A stretch of DNA of 64,000 nucleotides from Roseateles chitinivorans (GTDB lineage: Bacteria; Pseudomonadota; Gammaproteobacteria; Burkholderiales; Burkholderiaceae_C). Position 1 is the stretch's first letter. Each line of letters begins with the position of its first letter. The stretch spans positions 81,416-145,415 of the forward strand of contig NZ_PEOG01000008.1 of assembly GCF_002761755.1 (NCBI RefSeq), given 5' to 3'. This document shows, one piece after another, positions 58,735 to 64,000 of this stretch. The position numbers and the translations under genes are program-made. The notes beneath the pieces were generated by a model, which saw only the letters and a program-made list of their open reading frames with translations, was not told the DNA's origin and searched no databases.

Positions 58735-61096
58735 GAAGTTTCAGACGATCGCAGCGAACACCATCGCCAATCGCTACTCGTTCTACGCACATCATCCAGA
58801 GCGACCGCACAAAGGTCCTAAGCCCCAGCCCTTCTTCCAACTTCTGTCTGCGATTACAGGGGCAGGCAAGACCGCTATCTTGGCTGAGGCCATCTCGCAA
58901 ATGCGTGGTTCGGTTGACTCTGAGCCCATCGTGTTCTGGATGTCCAAGGCCAAGTCGGTGGTGGCTCAGACCTTCTCCAACTTCACTGAAGGTGGCAAAT
59001 ACGCCCACATCATTGAAGGCTACAAGGTCATCACGATCCCTCAGCTCACTCCGCATCTGATCTCGGACGGGAGCTCCCCCTTGTTGATCGTTGCGACGAC
59101 CGGCCTTTTCAACCAGGAAGGGCAGGAGGAGGGCGGTCTAAACATCTACAAGAAGGATCAGGACAAGTTCGGTGAGAAGTCGGCCTGGGAGCGGCTCATC
59201 GAGAGAAGCGATGGCTCCAAGAGACGACCGCTGTTTGTCGTCTACGACGAGGGGCACAACTTCTCTGAGCAGCAGGCGAAGCTGCTCAAGCAGCTTGAAC
59301 CCGATGCGTATCTCGTCGCGTCAGCTACCTTGAAACTACCCGAGTCCTTCGAACGCGACGTTGTTCGAAAGGTGCAAGGCTGGTTTGATGAGTGCTCCGA
59401 TGCGTCCCTCCCGCAGCTTGGTGCACTCGATGCCATCGACAGTTCGGGCCGTACGCAGTTTGCGATGTTTGCAAGCACAAGCGTTGCCAGCAAGGAAGTC
59501 GTTGAAGAGGAGCTGATCAAAAAGGCGATCCAGTTCGATGGCACCATCGCTCCGATGGAGCAATCAGTCGATGCTCTGATCGATCGGTTCCGTTCGATCG
59601 AGGCAGAGATCAAGAATCAAGGGCTCTTCTTTAAGCCCAAGGCCATCTACGTTTCTAAGACCAACATGGTTGGCAACGACGCGGATGACCACACGAGGAA
59701 TTTTGAGAAGCGTCAGGCTGCTCCCATCCGCATCTGGCGACATCTGGTGGACCATTGCAAGATCGATCCAGCAACCATCGCGGTTTATGCAAACCTGAAG
59801 TTCTCCGATGACAACAAGCCAGATGCGTTCAACCTTTTCTCGAAGGGCGAGAACGATTTCGAGGCGTTCTCCGAGGGCAACTATCAGCACATCATCTTCA
59901 ACCAGGCTCTTCAAGAGGGCTGGGATGATCCTGCTTGCTACCTCGCCTACATCGACAAGAGCATGGGCTCGACGACTCAGGTAGAGCAGATCATTGGGCG
60001 AGTGCTTCGGCAGTTCAACGTCAAGCACTACGACAACGCCAACCTTAACTCCGCCCACTTCTTTTTGCGGGTGGACGATGAGAATGTCTTCACGACAGCG
60101 ATCAAAGACGTCAAGCGTAGGCTCGCTGAGCAGGGCTCTCCGATCGAGATCGTCGAGAACTTCGGCGGTAGCAAGGCGGCCAGCATCGAGATCAATCCTC
60201 GCGACGATCAGGTTGTTGAGCTGCACAAGGTGATGGTCCTTTCTGACCAAGCGGAAGAGGCTATCGAAGAGATCATCCAGTCCTTTCCGCATTTCGATGA
60301 GGGCAGCCTCAACGCGATTGCTGAAGCGAAATCAGGCCAGCTCAAGGTCCATCTTGACGACCTGACGGCGGAGCTCGAAGACGCCCTTTGGACAGTCAAG
60401 GGCCACACCAATCCGGTTCGACTCCGATGGCTTCTAAGCACCGCGATTCGTGCTCGATCTGCTCAAGCTCTTGCTGCTACGAACACGCAGGATCCGCGTT
60501 TCGATGTGCTGGTGCAGATGCGTAGCATCGCCAACATCGAAGCAGAGAAGCGGGCGAAGGACATCGTCGCCGCTTACTTCCAACACTCCGAGCTGGTTTA
60601 TGAAAGCCACGGAGCCAACTTCAAGTTTGGCTCGATGCGTGTTCCCGTCAGTGCTCAGGCCTACAAGAACGGCCTCTACGAGCGATACGGGAAGATGAAC
60701 AACTTCGAAGAGGGGTTCGTTGATGAGCTCGATGCCACAGGCCATGTGTGGCACCGCAACCCGAGTGCGGGTGGGTTCCACATCCCACTGTTGTCCGAAG
60801 GGGAGACGGGAGCGTTCTACCCGGATTTCATCGTCTGGAAGGGTGGCTTGGTCTACTGCCTTGACACCAAAGGCAAGCACCTGTTGACTGACGCGATTGC
60901 TCGCAAGCTCTTCGACATCAGCGATGGCGAGAAGACCAAGCTCCATGTCCGGTTCATCTCGGAAGGGCATCAGTCGGTGATCGGTGGAAAAGCCGTTGCT
61001 GGTGGCTACACGGTGTGGAAGTTGAAGCAAGGCACGCCTACACCGATTCCAGTAAAGACCATGGCACAGGCCGCTAAGGAGTGCCTGAAGCCCTGA
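58718..61096 (+). CDS. res: Type III restriction endonuclease subunit Res
   Basis: This 792-residue protein combines a superfamily 2 helicase (Walker A TGAGKT 47-52; DEGH 177-180; SAT 202-204; QIIGRVLR motif VI) with a C-terminal PD-(D/E)xK nuclease (P702-D703 in YPDFIVW and D716-T-K718). Res translocates or slides from unmodified sites and cuts nearby DNA in complex with Mod. The ATG at 58718 follows GGAGGGGGAAG inside the mod 3' end. All key motifs are intact, so the system looks functional. Confidence 0.94.
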   Translation: MGLSLKKFQTIAANTIANRYSFYAHHPERPHKGPKPQPFFQLLSAITGAGKTAILAEAISQMRGSVDSEPIVFWMSKAKSVVAQTFSNFTEGGKYAHIIEGYKVITIPQLTPHLISDGSSPLLIVATTGLFNQEGQEEGGLNIYKKDQDKFGEKSAWERLIERSDGSKRRPLFVVYDEGHNFSEQQAKLLKQLEPDAYLVASATLKLPESFERDVVRKVQGWFDECSDASLPQLGALDAIDSSGRTQFAMFASTSVASKEVVEEELIKKAIQFDGTIAPMEQSVDALIDRFRSIEAEIKNQGLFFKPKAIYVSKTNMVGNDADDHTRNFEKRQAAPIRIWRHLVDHCKIDPATIAVYANLKFSDDNKPDAFNLFSKGENDFEAFSEGNYQHIIFNQALQEGWDDPACYLAYIDKSMGSTTQVEQIIGRVLRQFNVKHYDNANLNSAHFFLRVDDENVFTTAIKDVKRRLAEQGSPIEIVENFGGSKAASIEINPRDDQVVELHKVMVLSDQAEEAIEEIIQSFPHFDEGSLNAIAEAKSGQLKVHLDDLTAELEDALWTVKGHTNPVRLRWLLSTAIRARSAQALAATNTQDPRFDVLVQMRSIANIEAEKRAKDIVAAYFQHSELVYESHGANFKFGSMRVPVSAQAYKNGLYERYGKMNNFEEGFVDELDATGHVWHRNPSAGGFHIPLLSEGETGAFYPDFIVWKGGLVYCLDTKGKHLLTDAIARKLFDISDGEKTKLHVRFISEGHQSVIGGKAVAGGYTVWKLKQGTPTPIPVKTMAQAAKECLKP

Positions 61097-61120
61097 GGTC
61101 GATTCATACGCGGGGAAGCG

Positions 61121-62161
61121 ATGGGATGCAACGCATGGAACCATCCTCCTGGCTGTTCATGCGGCTGGGGTGGTGTGAACTACGGTGGAGGAGGGGCAGT
61201 TGCATCAGCGATCGCAAATCTGCGAGCACCGCCGATCAACCACTGGCGGCAGGCCGAGAGCTTCACCATTCCCAACGCACGCTGCCCCGTGTGCTTCGCC
61301 TCGGTCTTCTTCTACCGCTCGCCTGAAGGAGGCCGTGTCTTCTTCGATGAGCTCGGACCTCCCTGGCCCAAGCATCCGTGCACCGATCAATCGAGCTTGT
61401 CGTTCCTCAGTGGCGGAAAACGACCTCGATCCCCCAAGGTCAAAGCTGAACCGGGTTGGACACCGCTCTACTGGGCATCGGTGAAGCGGCACGCATCGGT
61501 CGCGGGTGTTGTCGAGATCGTCTTCTCCAACGGCCCTTGGGCCGATCGCATGTGTCTTGCCGTCGCCAGATTCGATTGGATCGATCTGCAGACGCCGTGT
61601 CTCGGGAAGTTGATGCCCGGCGATGTGCTGCAGATCTCGACGCTTCGCAAGGGCTCGCAAGGCGAGCTTGAGCTACGGCTCAAAGCGGTGATATCCGCCG
61701 AGCTTTTGCCCAAGCCCTACGCCGACCTGGTGCGGGCCTCCTCGGAGATCCAAAGCCCCGCCGAACAAAGTCAGCGGCTGATGCCACCCAGCCAGTGGGA
61801 TCGGTCCAGGAAGAAGGGCCGCACCCCCATCAAGCTCCAGCCAACAGGCGTTGTGTCGGTCATCAAATCCGACAAGCCTCGACGAGCTCCAAAGGTGCAA
61901 ATTTCCGGCCGCAAACGGCCTGAGGTGAAGGCACCGCCGCCGATGAAGCGGCCCGTGCTGAGCGTGCCGACCAAAGCGACGCTTGAGCCTGCTTCAAAGC
62001 CTTCAGAACATCACCAGCCGACGCGGGTCACGCTACCTGCCGAGGAGCCGCTGAGTGCTCATTCGTTGTCACAGCTTCGGGCAAGCGGGGCCTCTGCCGC
62101 AGAGGTCCACCATCAGCGGCTGCTGCACAAGATCAAGCTCGCGAAGGCTCGCAAGAAGTAG
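61121..62161 (+). CDS. Cys/His-cluster protein of unknown function, restriction-linked
   Basis: This 346-residue protein starts with a compact metal-binding-like cluster (C3, H8, C12, C14 in CNAWNHPPGCSCGWGG) followed by a second (C55-P-V-C58 with H85 and C87). A beta-rich domain follows (about residues 105-200), then a Pro/Lys-rich disordered stretch (about residues 205-300) and a basic helical tail. It starts 24 bases after res with GGGGAAG upstream, so it is probably in the mod-res operon. No named domain is recognised; zinc binding and nucleic-acid or protein contact are guesses from composition. Confidence 0.75.
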   Translation: MGCNAWNHPPGCSCGWGGVNYGGGGAVASAIANLRAPPINHWRQAESFTIPNARCPVCFASVFFYRSPEGGRVFFDELGPPWPKHPCTDQSSLSFLSGGKRPRSPKVKAEPGWTPLYWASVKRHASVAGVVEIVFSNGPWADRMCLAVARFDWIDLQTPCLGKLMPGDVLQISTLRKGSQGELELRLKAVISAELLPKPYADLVRASSEIQSPAEQSQRLMPPSQWDRSRKKGRTPIKLQPTGVVSVIKSDKPRRAPKVQISGRKRPEVKAPPPMKRPVLSVPTKATLEPASKPSEHHQPTRVTLPAEEPLSAHSLSQLRASGASAAEVHHQRLLHKIKLAKARKK

Positions 62162-62172
62162 CGACCGCACAG

Positions 62173-62200
62173 GCAAAAGAAAACCCGCGTGAGCGGGTTT
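62173..62200. terminator. Terminator between the Cys/His protein and ardC
   Basis: AAACCCGC (62181-62188) pairs perfectly with GCGGGTTT (62193-62200) around GTGA. Leftwards it is followed by TTTTCTTTTG, so it chiefly terminates ardC, and may also stop the rightward operon. Confidence 0.75.
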
Positions 62201-62289
62201 GAACGATCGTCTAAAAGATCGGCCTGTTGGGAGGATAAACAGGCGGGAGCGGTGAAGCTCCTGAGCCCATTCTAGGTCCGACCCGCTCC

Positions 62290-63267
62290 TCACATGGCAA
62301 GGGACAACTCGCATGCCGGGGTTCCTTGCGAGAGGGTTGGAGCCGGGGCCAGGGCGAGCAGGTAGGTCGCCATCGCCTCGGCCTCTTTAGCCGCCGAAAC
62401 CGCCGCCATCGGCTGGTCCTTGATCCGAGCGATCCAGCTTTGCAGGTAGGCCGCGTGGTCGTTCAGATGAGCCTGTACTGCTTCAGGGCTGGTGCAAAGA
62501 CCGGCTTCTGACGCAAGGATCGCTGAGCACATCTCCGCCCGCAGTTCCTCCATCGCGTAGGCCTCATCGCCAAAGCGTTCACCGAGGGCGTGACGGCGGT
62601 TGAGCCGCTTCTCATGCATGGTCGCGTGAGCCGCCTCGTGAAGGGCTGTCGCGTAGTAGTCGTAGACACTGTTGAACTGCCCCTGATGTGGGAGATGGAT
62701 GATGTCGTGTGAGGGCACATAGAACGCTCGGTCGCCGCCATGGGTGATTCGAAGACGAGTCTTTTCACGCAAGGCCGTAAGCACCGCATCGGCTCTCTCG
62801 GCCACCTCCACGACGCTCGGGGTTGGAGCGGCCTGCAAAGGTGGAAGCCCTTCGATCTGCGAGCCGTTGAAGACGAAGTAGTGCTTGAGCATGAAGGGCT
62901 TGCGATCGGTCGTAGGCCGGTCCTCTTCAAGGCTCGGGTCCTCCACCTCCTTGGTGGGCAGGCCGATGGCCTTGATGATCAAGGTTCCCTTGGCACCTTT
63001 GTGCACACCCCAGCCCCGCGACATGGCTTGCTGGAAGGTCATCCAACGGTTGTCGACCAGGCCGTCGGAGGTCATGCCGCCCTGCAGGCCCAAGAGCACG
63101 CGGTTGATGCCCCGGTAAGGCTGGCCCGTGGTGGGGTTCATTGGACGCATCGATGCGTGTGATTTCCAAGGCTGTTGCCATGGGGTCAACTGATGCTCAA
63201 GGGCTTCGATGAGGCGGCTTGCGACCGCGTGAATGGCGTTGATTCTCTTGGTGTCGTGAACTGTCAT
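62290..63267 (-). CDS. ardC: ArdC-family antirestriction protein
   Basis: This 325-residue protein has an N-terminal ArdC single-stranded-DNA-binding domain (about residues 10-135, with TPWQQPWK and PYRGIN) and a C-terminal zinc metallopeptidase-like domain (HEAAH, 210-214, with a downstream Glu in MEELRAE). ArdC proteins on conjugative plasmids protect incoming DNA from host restriction. An AGGAGAAAAACT ribosome binding site supports the ATG at 63267. It is transcribed toward the type III system. Confidence 0.9.
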   Translation of the reverse strand: MTVHDTKRINAIHAVASRLIEALEHQLTPWQQPWKSHASMRPMNPTTGQPYRGINRVLLGLQGGMTSDGLVDNRWMTFQQAMSRGWGVHKGAKGTLIIKAIGLPTKEVEDPSLEEDRPTTDRKPFMLKHYFVFNGSQIEGLPPLQAAPTPSVVEVAERADAVLTALREKTRLRITHGGDRAFYVPSHDIIHLPHQGQFNSVYDYYATALHEAAHATMHEKRLNRRHALGERFGDEAYAMEELRAEMCSAILASEAGLCTSPEAVQAHLNDHAAYLQSWIARIKDQPMAAVSAAKEAEAMATYLLALAPAPTLSQGTPACELSLAM

Positions 63268-63330
63268 AGTTTTTCTCCTGTGTTGTGGGTGATGTCCTTT
63301 CTGATGGGGTAAATCCATCGAGTGGGGTGG

Positions 63331-63804
63331 TCAGTGAAGCTTGCGGTTGCGAAGGTTGGATCGGAACCTCTCCAGGGCCTCCAACCGGTCGCGTTCAAGT
63401 GGAAGAGGCCGTGATCTGTAGCGGGCTACCGGTTGATTTCCATCCAAATCTGACCCGCCTGGAGCGTCGGGACTCGGGCTTTCCTGCGGCTCTTCCTGTG
63501 GTGGCTTGGAGGGCTTTGTCAGTCCCAACCCTTCATTCCCCTTCGCCGTCCATTCCTCTTCGGAGTAGGGCGGAGGTTTGACCGTGGGCGGCTTGCTCTT
63601 CTTCTTCCAACGGTCCCACCAAGCTATGAAGCCATCCAGGTGCGATAGGCGTTGTGGCGGTTGGTCCCTATCGAACTCGGCTTGGGCAAACGCATCGATG
63701 GGATCGGTGGTGGCTTCGTCAGACTTCGGAGGAACCTTTGCCGTGGCAGCACGTGCGAGCTCCTCGACGCTGTGAGAGGAGGAACCGAGCCCGCCTTGTG
63801 GCAC
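63331..63804 (-). pseudogene. Hypothetical protein gene, probably 5'-truncated by the IS element
   Basis: The 157-residue frame from a GTG at 63804 encodes a Pro/Ser/Glu-rich, probably disordered protein with a WWDRWKKK patch. The frame stays open upstream through the insertion-sequence end without an ATG and stops in the second repeat copy, so the native start appears to have been lost to the insertion. It lies 63 bases upstream of ardC on the same strand. No domain is recognised. Confidence 0.5.
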
Positions 63805-63833
63805 TGGTTCAACAGCCAGTTCACGCGTTTTCC

Positions 63834-63913
63834 TGGACTGTCCCTGGTCGGGTAGACATCTTGTCCCTATCCTTGGACTGTCCCTGGTCGGGTAGACATC
63901 CTGTCCCTATCCT
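63834..63913 (+). repeat. Tandem 40-base duplication of the IS left end
   Basis: A 40-base unit beginning TGGACTGTCCCTGGTCGGGT occurs at 63834-63873 and immediately again at 63874-63913 with a single T/C difference. It is the presumed left terminal sequence of the insertion sequence. Confidence 0.85.
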
Positions 63914-63933
63914 TTGAGCATAGGAGGGCAGTC

Positions 63934-64000
63934 ATGGGTGCACCGAGGTTTACCCCGGAATTCAAGGAAGAAGCAGTCAAGCAGGTCACCGAGCGAGGGT
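63934..64000 (+). CDS. IS3-family transposase OrfA (partial)
   Basis: The 22 visible residues (MGAPRFTPEFKEEAVKQV...) match the start of the HTH_Tnp_1 OrfA of IS3-family elements. AGGAGGGCAGTC gives a strong ribosome binding site. The gene is cut by the window edge. Confidence 0.85.
   Translation, partial: MGAPRFTPEFKEEAVKQVTERG

Larger units (their letters stand above)
63834..64000 (+). mobile_element. IS3-family insertion sequence, left end (partial)
   Basis: A duplicated terminal sequence is followed by an orfA-type transposase start. The element continues past the window edge, so its family subgroup, right end and target duplication cannot be seen. Confidence 0.75.

Overview
The window is high-G+C DNA with dense, overlapping operons. 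Gene content and order (gltBD; pilE-fimT-pilVWXY1; mlaFEDACB; zwf-hexR facing tal-pgi; pilB-pilC-pilD-coaE-zapD-yacG; rplU-rpmA-obg-proB; rppH facing proS; grxD-ubiX; prmC-prfA-hemA; miaB) point to a betaproteobacterium of the order Burkholderiales, probably a free-living or plant/soil relative of Roseateles, Mitsuaria, Rubrivivax or Leptothrix. Genus placement is inference; no 16S rRNA gene is present.

Layout. 1-2080: aroB tail, dgt and a lone REP-associated tyrosine transposase flanked by short repeats. 2150-8560: glutamate synthase gltB-gltD. 8600-15900: leftward type IV pilus minor-pilin operon ending in pilY1. 16280-20620: rightward Mla phospholipid-transport operon, with the outer-membrane component MlaA encoded inside it. 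20660-25780: sugar-phosphate genes, zwf-hexR leftward and tal-pgi rightward, with a HexR-like operator in the tal promoter. 25840-32240: HAD hydrolase, then leftward pilBCD-coaE-zapD-yacG. 32500-33640: tRNA-Pro(CGG) and ispB. 33820-39900: rplU-rpmA, obg-proB, rppH and proS; terminator-like hairpins sit in the leaders of rplU and proS. 39900-52610: YeiB-like membrane protein, lytic transglycosylase, ubiX, grxD, a small outer-membrane protein, prmC-prfA, hemA, miaB, an L,D-transpeptidase-like protein and a secreted pectate lyase.

From about 52610 to the right edge the sequence changes: the first 3 kb of this stretch is much richer in A+T, and the genes are accessory. It is a defence/mobile island: two small membrane proteins, an AAA_13 ATPase with an RloC-type zinc-hook CxxC and a PrrC/RloC-like C-terminal Arg/Glu/His signature (candidate anticodon nuclease), a GNAT acetyltransferase, a complete type III restriction-modification pair (mod-res), a Cys/His-cluster protein of unknown function, an ArdC-type antirestriction protein, a gene whose 5' end abuts an insertion sequence, and the start of an IS3-family element whose left end is duplicated in tandem. 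The plausible logic is layered defence, with DNA restriction by Mod-Res and a tRNA-cleaving backup by the RloC-like protein. Linkage of such ATPases to restriction genes is established for the family; activity here is inference.
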